Origin: Syntrophomonadaceae bacterium | GTDB lineage: Bacteria > Bacillota > Dethiobacteria > DTU022 | Assembly (NCBI GenBank): GCA_007127255.1 | Contig: SKZS01000201.1 | Coordinates: forward strand, 1 to 7,034 | Length of the DNA stretch: 7,034 nucleotides | Reading direction: 5' to 3' | Shown: positions 1 to 5,568 of the stretch, piece after piece | Layout of the letters: each line of letters begins with the position of its first letter | Numbering within the stretch: position 1 is the first letter of the stretch | Made by a program: the position numbers and the translations under genes | Notes under the pieces: model-generated | Database searches by the model: none | Seen by the model: only the letters and a program-made list of their open reading frames with translations | Told to the model about the DNA's origin: nothing

Positions 1-2
1 TA

Positions 3-599
3 TTTATCGGGGGTTCAGGAGCAATTTCAGGTCTGCTTAATCCTGATAGCGAACCGGTTCTCTTTATCATCAGCCTTGTAATAGGTGGAATTGCGGGAGA
101 AATAATCGGCATAGAAAATGCGCTTGAAAAAGTTGGCATGCTGATTCAGCAAAAAGTTAGTTCTGTTGGTTCTAAAGAGCATAACATCGCCCAGGGATTT
201 GTAACGGCAAGCCTTATTTTCTGTGTCGGAACTATGGCTATTATCGGCTCGCTTGAAAGCGGATTGATGGACGACCACAACATATTATTTGCCAAATCAA
301 TATTAGACGGGGTTACTTCGATGATCCTGGCCTCTACACTTGGAATAGGGGTTATCTTTTCTGCAGGGGCAGTGTTTATTTACCAGGGAGCGATCATTGT
401 TTTTGCCAGTTTTCTGGAACCGCTTTTAACCACCGATGTTATCAGGGAAATATCAATTATCGGAGGAATCCTGATTTTCGCTATTGGAACTAACATGCTG
501 GAGCTAACTAAAATCAAAACAGCCAACCTCCTGCCTGCCATCGTCGTTCCGGTCTTCTATTACATCTTGATCTTGCCTCTATTTGATTATTTTACATAA
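3..599 (+). CDS. DUF554 family integral membrane protein, 5' end missing
   Basis: The reading frame is open from the left edge to a TAA at 597-599, giving 198 residues. The family is usually around 230 residues, so roughly 30 N-terminal residues lie outside the window. Visible family features are a glycine-rich first segment (FIGGSGAISGLL), the stretch FCVGTMAIIGSLESGL, then KSILDGVTSM, a YQGAII segment, and near the end the GGILIFAIGTNMLEL and NLLPAIVVPV helices. Hydrophobic segments alternate with short polar loops, so this is a polytopic inner-membrane protein. Relatives are B. subtilis YdfK and E. coli YqgA. Their function is poorly known; a transport role is often supposed but not shown. 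An internal ATG at 138 is in frame, but the family similarity continues upstream of it, so it is not the start. Nothing links this gene functionally to the acyl-CoA genes downstream. Family assignment is confident; function is unknown. Confidence 0.88.
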   Translation, partial: FIGGSGAISGLLNPDSEPVLFIISLVIGGIAGEIIGIENALEKVGMLIQQKVSSVGSKEHNIAQGFVTASLIFCVGTMAIIGSLESGLMDDHNILFAKSILDGVTSMILASTLGIGVIFSAGAVFIYQGAIIVFASFLEPLLTTDVIREISIIGGILIFAIGTNMLELTKIKTANLLPAIVVPVFYYILILPLFDYFT

Positions 600-744
600 G
601 AAGCCAGGCCAGACCGTATCTGAATCTACAATTAGTCATCAATCCTTCTGGCCATCATAATAAGACAGCAGTTAACACGATTATATCCTCCCCCGATCAC
701 CGCTGGCAAAACAGCCCGTTTTGTTCATTATTACTACCAAATCT

Positions 745-784
745 TCAGTTATGCAAACTATAAAAAGGTTTGTATTAAAACTGA
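745..784. repeat. Nested inverted repeats
   Basis: The outer arms TCAGTT (745-750) and AACTGA (779-784) are perfect complements. They enclose a second perfect pair, CAAAC (754-758) and GTTTG (768-772), around a 9-base A-rich loop. The internal bulges are unequal (3 and 6 bases). The element lies 5 bases before the terminator-like hairpin at 790. It could be RNA structure at the end of the upstream transcript or a protein-binding dyad. It is short and AT-rich, so chance is possible. Confidence 0.35.
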
Positions 785-789
785 TCTAC

Positions 790-816
790 TGCCTGTATTA
801 TAGGCAAAGTTTTTTT
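790..816 (+). terminator. Possible intrinsic terminator
   Basis: TGCCT (790-794) pairs with AGGCA (802-806). A possible G-U pair (795/801) closes a 5-base loop, and a run of seven T begins at 810 after a 3-base gap. The stem is short for a terminator, but the position, after the DUF554 gene and before the next promoter, fits. A second TGCCT at 823-827 could pair with the same AGGCA. Confidence 0.4.
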
Positions 817-860
817 ACACCATGCCTCAGTCAGCTTAATTATTTTTTTTATTCCGACTC

Positions 861-889
861 TCGACAATAGTGTGACAATAATATATACT
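861..889 (+). promoter_or_regulatory. Sigma-A-type promoter of the acyl-CoA dehydrogenase gene
   Basis: The -35 hexamer TCGACA (861-866, 5 of 6 matches to TTGACA) and the -10 hexamer TATACT (884-889, 5 of 6 matches to TATAAT) are separated by exactly 17 bases. Initiation near 896 would give a leader of about 47 bases before the ATG at 943. This is the best promoter match seen between genes in the window. It implies that the gene has its own start and does not depend on read-through from the DUF554 gene. Confidence 0.65.
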
Positions 890-928
890 GTTCAATAATT
901 AAATAGTTGCCTAGTGAAAATTGTTTGC

Positions 929-935
929 AAAGGAG
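929..935 (+). promoter_or_regulatory. Ribosome binding site fixing the acyl-CoA dehydrogenase start
   Basis: AAAGGAG lies 7 bases before the ATG at 943. The frame stays open upstream to a TTG at 907, but that codon has no Shine-Dalgarno sequence and would translate through this site. The ATG is therefore the start. Confidence 0.85.
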
Positions 936-942
936 ACTGACT

Positions 943-2091
943 ATGATCGATTTTTCTTTAAGCGAAGAACAGCTGGCGATTCAAAAAATGGCACGCGATT
1001 TTGCCCGAACGGAAATTACCCCGGTTGCAGCAGAATATGACCGTAGCGGTGAATATCCGGAAGAAATAGTAAAAAAAGCTTTTAAAGCCGGTCTGGTCTA
1101 TGGCTCAATTCCAGAAGAATGTGGCGGTGACGGTTTAAGCGCCCTCGACCAGCTTATTATAGCCGAAGAGCTCTCTGCAGGCTGCGCCGGTATAAGCAGC
1201 TGTATCGCCATTAACAGCCTGGCGGCTATTCCGCTGGTTTATTTTGGCAGTGCTTCCCAGAAAGAAAAATACCTGACGCATATATGCGCTGAAGAAAAGC
1301 TGATGGCCTTATGCGTGACCGAACCCGAAGCCGGCTCCGATGTTTCATCAATAAGCGCGACGGCTAACAAAATAAATGGTGAATATTTAATTAACGGGAA
1401 TAAAACTTTCATAACCAATGGCGGGGTCGCCGACTATTATGTGGTTTTCGCTACGATTGATCGCGCTCTCGGCCATAAGGGCATTACCGCTTTTCTTGTG
1501 CCGCGCGACACACCAGGCGTATCCGTCGGCAAGAAAGAAGATAAAATGGGCCAGCGCGCTGCCAATACTACCGATGTGATTTTCGAAGATGTTGCTATAC
1601 CTCCTGAAAACAGGATTGGCGAAGAAGGACAGGGTTTTAAAATTATTATGCAAACCTTTAATCACTCCCGTCCGGGGGTCGGTGCTTCAGCGGTCGGAGT
1701 AGCACGCAGCGCCATGGAATATGCCCTGAAATACGCTGCAGAACGAGAGCAATTCGGAATGCCAATTTTTATGCATCAGGCAGTAATGTTTATGTTGGCC
1801 GATATGGCCAAAGATATCGAAGCAGGCAGGCTGTTGGCCTGGCAGGCAGCGTGGAAAAGCAGCCGGGGCCTTGATAACTCGAAAGAAGCTGCTTTTGCGA
1901 AAGTATTCTGTGGAGATATGGTCATGCGGGCAACTACAGACGCAGCCCAGGTCCTGGGAGGCTACGGATATATTAAGGATTACCCGGTAGAAAAACTGAT
2001 GCGTGACGCCAAAGTATTTCAGATCTACGAAGGCACGGCCCAAATCCAACGACTGTTGATCGGGCGGGCACTTTTCAAGGAATACTTCTAA
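943..2091 (+). CDS. Acyl-CoA dehydrogenase (FAD-dependent, ETF-linked type)
   Basis: This 382-residue protein has the normal length for a short/medium-chain acyl-CoA dehydrogenase. Such enzymes oxidise an acyl-CoA to the trans-2-enoyl-CoA and pass electrons to electron-transfer flavoprotein in the cytoplasm. Signature 1 is at about residues 122-136 (CVTEPEAGSD core). Signature 2 is at 336-355 (QVLGGYGYIKDYPVEKLMRD). The helical N-terminal domain starts MIDFSLSEEQ. The catalytic base is Glu363 in IYEGTAQIQR, the position used by butyryl-, short- and medium-chain enzymes rather than the alternative isovaleryl-CoA dehydrogenase position. The start is set by the AAAGGAG site 7 bases upstream. It has its own promoter and is separated from the next gene by 150 bases with a possible weak terminator, so it may be a separate transcription unit, though it supplies the first step for the genes downstream. 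No ETF genes are in the window. Chain length and branching of the substrate cannot be read from the sequence. Confidence 0.96.
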   Translation: MIDFSLSEEQLAIQKMARDFARTEITPVAAEYDRSGEYPEEIVKKAFKAGLVYGSIPEECGGDGLSALDQLIIAEELSAGCAGISSCIAINSLAAIPLVYFGSASQKEKYLTHICAEEKLMALCVTEPEAGSDVSSISATANKINGEYLINGNKTFITNGGVADYYVVFATIDRALGHKGITAFLVPRDTPGVSVGKKEDKMGQRAANTTDVIFEDVAIPPENRIGEEGQGFKIIMQTFNHSRPGVGASAVGVARSAMEYALKYAAEREQFGMPIFMHQAVMFMLADMAKDIEAGRLLAWQAAWKSSRGLDNSKEAAFAKVFCGDMVMRATTDAAQVLGGYGYIKDYPVEKLMRDAKVFQIYEGTAQIQRLLIGRALFKEYF

Positions 2092-2095
2092 AGAT

Positions 2096-2116
2096 AAAAG
2101 GCCTTTCGCCTCTTTT
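2096..2116 (+). terminator. Possible weak intrinsic terminator after the acyl-CoA dehydrogenase
   Basis: AAAAGGC (2096-2102) pairs with GCCT...TTTT (2108-2116) around a CTTTC loop, with one bulged C at 2112. It begins 5 bases after the stop codon and ends in four T. The GC core is only three to four pairs, so termination may be partial and read-through into the SDR gene is plausible. Confidence 0.4.
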
Positions 2117-2141
2117 AATTAATCTTTTACACTTCTGCTTA

Positions 2142-2207
2142 TTGAGAAAACTGTAAAGCACATAATTAATTAAAAATATTGATTAATTTCATTTAATGAA
2201 ATATGCT
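2142..2207 (+). promoter_or_regulatory. Candidate promoter region of the four-gene operon
   Basis: The gap before the SDR gene is very AT-rich. Two weak sigma-A alternatives are visible. One is TTGAGA (2142-2147, 5 of 6) with ATTAAT (2165-2170, 4 of 6) at 17-base spacing. The other is TTGATT (2179-2184, 4 of 6) with TATGCT (2202-2207, 4 of 6), also at 17 bases. In the second, the palindrome at 2186-2202 would fill the spacer; in the first it would lie just downstream of the start point. I cannot choose between them. Confidence 0.35.
2186..2202. promoter_or_regulatory. Perfect 17-base palindrome, candidate operator
   Basis: ATTTCATT (2186-2193) and AATGAAAT (2195-2202) are perfect inverted copies around a single central T. 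The size and the position in the presumed promoter of the SDR gene fit the binding site of a dimeric repressor, for example of the TetR or GntR type. No regulator gene is in the window, so the partner is unknown. The AT-rich background raises the chance of coincidence. Confidence 0.45.
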
Positions 2208-2241
2208 AATTATAAATATTACTTAAGGGGGTCCAGTTATC

Positions 2242-3153
2242 ATGGAACAAGTAAGGTTTGACGAAAAAGTAGCAGTTATTACCGGTGCCGGGGGCGGTCT
2301 GGGTAAAGCTTATGCCCTGCTTCTGGCTTCCCGGGGAGCCAAAGTTGTAGTAAATGACCTGGGAGGCACTTTTGACGGAAGTGGCTCAGATTCTACTCCT
2401 GCCCAGCAAGTTGTCGATGAAATTAAAGCTTCCGGAGGAGAAGCAGTCGCAAGCTATGACAGCGTTGCCGAATATGAAAGTGCACAGAAAATTATTAATA
2501 CCGCATTGGATACTTATGGAAAGATTGACATACTTATCAACAATGCCGGAATTCTGCGAGACAAAAGCCTGGTCAAAATGGAGGTGGAAGATTACCGCAA
2601 AATAATGTCTGTCCATCTTGATGGCACGTTCTTTTGTACAAAAGCTGCATTTCCCAGCATGAAAGAACAGGAGTACGGCCGCATAATATCTACAGCATCA
2701 GCAGCCGGTTTGTATGGAAATTTTGGCCAAACCAATTATGGTGCAGCTAAAATGGGCATTGTCGGATTAATGAATTCTGTTGCACAGGAAGGAATGCGCT
2801 ATAACATCAAGGCTAACACAATTGTCCCAACCGCAGGAACTCGGCTTACGTTTACTGTTATGCCGGAAGATGTAATCAGCAAAGTAAAACCGGATTATGT
2901 AGCACCAATTGTTGCCTGGCTTAGCTCCGACAACTGTGAAGAAAGTGGAAAAATGTTTAGTGCAGGCGGTGGCTACTATGCCCGGGCAGCAGTGGTGGAA
3001 GGCCACGGAATTACTTTCGGTCTAGAGAAAGAAATTACCGTCGAAATGATTGCAGAGAATATGGACAAGATTACCAGCCTTGAAGATGCCAGAGAATATT
3101 CTTCAGCCATGGAACAGGCAGGAACCGTCCTCTCGAAAATGAGTGGTCAATAA
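2242..3153 (+). CDS. SDR-family (3R)-3-hydroxyacyl-CoA dehydrogenase, like the dehydrogenase domain of MFE-2
   Basis: This 303-residue short-chain dehydrogenase/reductase is predicted to oxidise (3R)-3-hydroxyacyl-CoA to 3-oxoacyl-CoA in the cytoplasm. The nucleotide-binding motif TGAGGGLG is at 14-21, Asp39 in VVNDLGG points to NAD rather than NADP, and NNAG is at 100-103. The catalytic residues are Ser153, Tyr166 and Lys170 in the stretch SAAGLYGNFGQTNYGAAK. NDLGG, YDSV, NNAGILRD, YGNFGQ-NY-AAK, VMPED, KP-YVAP and SCEE-like segments all recall the N-terminal domain of eukaryotic peroxisomal multifunctional enzyme type 2. The roughly 50-residue tail beyond a normal SDR core corresponds to the extension and linker of that domain. 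An AAGGGGG ribosome binding site (2225-2231) lies 10 bases before the ATG. It is the first gene of a block that continues with the matching hydratase 79 bases later. A generic 3-oxoacyl-CoA reductase working in the opposite direction is the main alternative. Confidence 0.92.
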   Translation: MEQVRFDEKVAVITGAGGGLGKAYALLLASRGAKVVVNDLGGTFDGSGSDSTPAQQVVDEIKASGGEAVASYDSVAEYESAQKIINTALDTYGKIDILINNAGILRDKSLVKMEVEDYRKIMSVHLDGTFFCTKAAFPSMKEQEYGRIISTASAAGLYGNFGQTNYGAAKMGIVGLMNSVAQEGMRYNIKANTIVPTAGTRLTFTVMPEDVISKVKPDYVAPIVAWLSSDNCEESGKMFSAGGGYYARAAVVEGHGITFGLEKEITVEMIAENMDKITSLEDAREYSSAMEQAGTVLSKMSGQ

Positions 3154-3159
3154 GATAAC

Positions 3160-3195
3160 CTTCAAATAGATACTACAAAGTTAGTGCTTTTGAAG
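3160..3195. repeat. Inverted repeat in the SDR-hydratase gap
   Basis: CTTCAAA (3160-3166) and TTTGAAG (3189-3195) are perfect 7-base complements with a 22-base loop, in the 79-base gap between the SDR and hydratase genes. There is no T-run of terminator quality after it, and no promoter is evident. It might be a weak RNA hairpin affecting mRNA stability, or chance. Confidence 0.3.
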
Positions 3196-3232
3196 TTTAT
3201 TAACTGCCAAATTAATTGAAAGGAGTTAACAG

Positions 3233-4078
3233 ATGCCAATTGACCCAAAGCTGGTTGGAAAAGAGCTTTCTCCGCTCGAACATACTTACAATAACAAGGA
3301 TGTAATCCTCTATGCTCTTGGTATCGGAGCCGGTGCCGTGGAGCAAGAACTGAAGTTCGTTTTTGAAAACGAACTTGAGACCCTGCCCACGTTTGGCGTT
3401 ATACCGCCTTTTGGGGCACTTTTTAGTATTGTAGGTATGGAGGGAATGGATTTCAACCTGGCCATGCTGCTTCATGGTGAACAATACCTTGAACTCTACA
3501 GGCCGATCCCGGTGGAGGGGAAATTAACATCCTATCCCCAGATATCAGGAATATATGACAAGGGCAAAGGAGCCCTGGTCGAAATTGATGTGATCACCAA
3601 AGATGCAAAAGGTGAAAAACTATTTATGAATCGCTTTAGCACCTTCATTCGCGGAGAAGGTGGTTTCGGTGGAAATCGCGGTCCTGAACCCGGTTTGGAA
3701 CCGCCGGAGAGACCTCCGGACCGGGTTGTTGAAATGCCCACACTGCCACAGCAAGCCCTGCTGTACCGCTTATCCGGGGATATGAATCCATTACACGCCG
3801 ATCCCAATTTTGCAGCGATGGGAGGATTTGAAAAACCTATTCTGCACGGCCTTTGCACATTCGGTTTTGCCGGCAGGGCGGTACTGCAAGAATTCTGCGA
3901 AAATAATACATCCATCTTCAAGGCCATTAAAGTTCGTTTTTCAAGGCACGTGTATCCGGGTGAAACTATCGTAACAGAAATGTGGCAAGAAAAACCTGAT
4001 CAAATCATACTGCGCTGCAAGACTGCTGAGCGTGGCGAATACTGCCTGACAAATGCTGCCGTATGGTTAAACCAATAA
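3233..4078 (+). CDS. MaoC-type (R)-specific enoyl-CoA hydratase (hydratase 2), double hotdog
   Basis: This 281-residue protein is predicted to add water to trans-2-enoyl-CoA, giving (3R)-3-hydroxyacyl-CoA. It has the two-hotdog layout of the MFE-2 hydratase 2 domain. The N-terminal hotdog covers about 1-140 (LHGEQYLELYRPIPVEGKL, then FIRGEGGFGG). A Pro/Gly-rich linker spans 143-165, and the catalytic C-terminal hotdog spans 166-281. The hydratase 2 motif is clear at 178-210: YRLSGDMNPLHADP followed by GFEKPILHGLCTFG. The catalytic pair is Asp183 and His188. The start is set by AAAGGAG at 3219-3225, 7 bases before the ATG. Its product stereochemistry matches the SDR encoded just upstream, so the two form a split MFE-2. 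The gene ends 23 bases before the probable TTG start of the next gene. Substrate chain length and branching are not evident. Confidence 0.94.
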   Translation: MPIDPKLVGKELSPLEHTYNNKDVILYALGIGAGAVEQELKFVFENELETLPTFGVIPPFGALFSIVGMEGMDFNLAMLLHGEQYLELYRPIPVEGKLTSYPQISGIYDKGKGALVEIDVITKDAKGEKLFMNRFSTFIRGEGGFGGNRGPEPGLEPPERPPDRVVEMPTLPQQALLYRLSGDMNPLHADPNFAAMGGFEKPILHGLCTFGFAGRAVLQEFCENNTSIFKAIKVRFSRHVYPGETIVTEMWQEKPDQIILRCKTAERGEYCLTNAAVWLNQ

Positions 4079-4084
4079 AAAACG

Positions 4085-4091
4085 AAAGGAG
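4085..4091 (+). promoter_or_regulatory. Ribosome binding site that favours a TTG start at 4102
   Basis: AAAGGAG lies 10 bases before the TTG at 4102. The in-frame ATG at 4063 has no Shine-Dalgarno sequence, would overlap the hydratase gene by 16 bases and would place this site inside the coding region. From the TTG the protein begins (M)IGICSYAGYIPRLRLNR, which matches the usual N-terminus of HMG-CoA-synthase-like proteins. Confidence 0.75.
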
Positions 4092-4101
4092 AATTCAGCC
4101 C

Positions 4102-5568
4102 TTGATTGGCATATGCTCTTATGCGGGATATATACCCCGTTTACGTTTAAACAGGATGACAATATTCAGCGCGATGGGTTGGTTGAATCCGGCGATAATC
4201 ATGAATGCAGCCGGGGACAAAGCCGTTGCCAACAATGATGAGGATTCTATTACAATGGCAGTCTCTGCCGGATTAAAATGCCTGAACTGCTTTGACCCGG
4301 CAGATATTGGGACAGTTTATTTTGCCTCGACAACTGCACCTTTTAAAGAAAGACAAAATGCTAATATTCTAGCCGGCGCGCTGGCGTCCGGAGAAGAGAT
4401 CAGAACTGCTGATTTTTGTGGATCAGTAAAATCAGGCACAGCAGCATTGCTAGCTGCCCTGGAATTTGTCGCTGCCGGTAACGAAAATAATGCGCTAGCC
4501 TGTGCAGCAGATTGCCGCTTAGGTAAAGTCAGTTCTGTGCAGGAAATGGTTTTCGGTGACGGAGCGGCTGCTATAATGGTCGGAAAAGATAATGTTATAG
4601 CAGCCTATAAAGGCTCTTACTCAATATCCTGTGACTTTGTAGATCACCTGCGCGGAGCTAACTCAAAATATGATCGCCAGTGGGAAGAGCGCTGGATTAG
4701 GGATCTCGGCTACGAACGCATTATTCCCCAGGCTATAGAAGGCATTTGTAAAAAATATAACCTTGCTCTTTCAGACATTAACAAAGTAATCTACCCGTGT
4801 TACTACGGTGGAGCCCGCAAAAAAATAAACCGCAGCCTGGGTCTGGACCCGGCCCAGGTTCAGGATGAATTGATGATGGATGCAGGCGATACCGGTTCAG
4901 CTCATCCTCTTCTTATGCTGGCCAAAACCCTGGAAGATGCCTCACCGGGAGATAAGCTGCTGCTAATCAGCTATGGAAATGGTTGTGATGCGTTATACTT
5001 TGAAGTAACCGAAGAAATAACAAAATACCCGAACCGTAACAGGGTATCCGATGCTATCAAGAACCAGGCTGAACTGACAAACTATTTGCAGTACCTAACC
5101 TGGCGCGACATGCTGCCTATCGAAGTTGGAATGCGTGGTGAAGAAGATAATCTTACCCGGTGGTCTATGGTCTGGCGTAACCGCAAGGCAATTTTAAGCT
5201 TTGAAGGCACCCGGTGCCAGGAATGTGGCACCCAGCAATATCCTCCCCAACGGGTATGCGTTAACCCGGATTGCGGAGCCATGGATCGTATGGAGCCGGT
5301 CGTCCTGGCCGGCAAAGGCGGTAAAATTACCAGCTTTACTTCAGACATGCTGGCGGCAAGCACCAACCCACCCGCCATATACGGCAATGTGGATTTTAAT
5401 GGCGGCGGTCGCTGCATGATGGATTTTACCGATTGCACTCTTGATGATTTGCAGGTCGGCAAACCCGTAAATTTTTCGTTTCGAATAAAATACATAGATA
5501 CAAAGCGGGACACCACTTTTTACTTTTGGAAGGCGGTTCCGTCTGAGGAGGTGCCTGATAATGGCTGA
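4102..5568 (+). CDS. HMG-CoA-synthase-like thiolase-fold protein fused to a zinc-ribbon/OB-fold (DUF35) domain
   Basis: The protein has 488 residues from the TTG start. Residues 1-305 have the HMG-CoA synthase/KAS III fold: GICSYAGYIPRLRL at the start, the acyl-accepting Cys106 in DFCGSVKSGTAAL, FGDGAAAIMVG (151-161), GDTGSAHPLLMLAKTLE (262-278) and LLLISYGNGCDAL (286-298). After a linker, residues 366-480 form a DUF35 domain. Its zinc ribbon has Cys372, Cys375, Cys386 and Cys391, followed by an OB-fold ending near FYFWKAVP. By eye alignment, the catalytic Glu of HMG-CoA synthases is Thr77 here, the His is about Pro232, and the KAS III Asn is Asp263. Only the Cys is kept, so canonical HMG-CoA synthase activity is doubtful. 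A role in acyl transfer or condensation next to the thiolase is inferred, with the DUF35 domain likely binding or holding acyl-CoA. The gene overlaps the thiolase gene by 8 bases, suggesting coupled translation and a complex. The fold is confident; the reaction is unknown. Confidence 0.9.
   Translation: MIGICSYAGYIPRLRLNRMTIFSAMGWLNPAIIMNAAGDKAVANNDEDSITMAVSAGLKCLNCFDPADIGTVYFASTTAPFKERQNANILAGALASGEEIRTADFCGSVKSGTAALLAALEFVAAGNENNALACAADCRLGKVSSVQEMVFGDGAAAIMVGKDNVIAAYKGSYSISCDFVDHLRGANSKYDRQWEERWIRDLGYERIIPQAIEGICKKYNLALSDINKVIYPCYYGGARKKINRSLGLDPAQVQDELMMDAGDTGSAHPLLMLAKTLEDASPGDKLLLISYGNGCDALYFEVTEEITKYPNRNRVSDAIKNQAELTNYLQYLTWRDMLPIEVGMRGEEDNLTRWSMVWRNRKAILSFEGTRCQECGTQQYPPQRVCVNPDCGAMDRMEPVVLAGKGGKITSFTSDMLAASTNPPAIYGNVDFNGGGRCMMDFTDCTLDDLQVGKPVNFSFRIKYIDTKRDTTFYFWKAVPSEEVPDNG
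5546..5552 (+). promoter_or_regulatory. Ribosome binding site of the thiolase gene inside the upstream gene
   Basis: AGGAGGT, a full-strength Shine-Dalgarno sequence, lies within the last codons of the HMG-CoA-synthase-like gene, 8 bases before the ATG at 5561. The two genes overlap as ATGGCTGA (5561-5568), which supports translational coupling and roughly matched amounts of the two proteins. Confidence 0.85.

Larger units (their letters stand above)
600..942. other. Gene-free intergenic region between DUF554 gene and acyl-CoA dehydrogenase
   Basis: I see no credible coding sequence in these 343 bases: reading frames are short and lack a ribosome binding site. The region holds an inverted repeat GGCCAGA (607-613) / TCTGGCC (647-653) with a 33-base spacer, a nested dyad at 745-784, a terminator-like hairpin at 790-816, a second T-run at 843-850 and a sigma-A promoter at 861-889. 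The left half is best explained as the 3' untranslated region of the DUF554 gene and the right half as the promoter region of the acyl-CoA dehydrogenase gene. Confidence 0.7.

Noticed and set aside
607..653. Inverted repeat GGCCAGA/TCTGGCC just after the DUF554 stop as a terminator.
   Set aside because: The 33-base loop is too long and no T-run follows.
907..942. TTG at 907 as start of the acyl-CoA dehydrogenase, adding 12 residues.
   Set aside because: It has no Shine-Dalgarno sequence and would translate through the AAAGGAG at 929-935. The family N-terminus begins at the ATG at 943.
1387..2049. Reverse-strand open frames inside the acyl-CoA dehydrogenase gene, and similar frames inside the other genes.
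   Set aside because: They lie opposite strongly conserved coding sequence, lack ribosome binding sites and have no recognisable protein motifs. They are shadows of the real genes.
4102..5568. Mevalonate-pathway HMG-CoA synthase.
   Set aside because: The Glu, His and Asn positions of the active site are replaced, a DUF35 domain is fused, and the context is acyl-CoA oxidation with no mevalonate genes.
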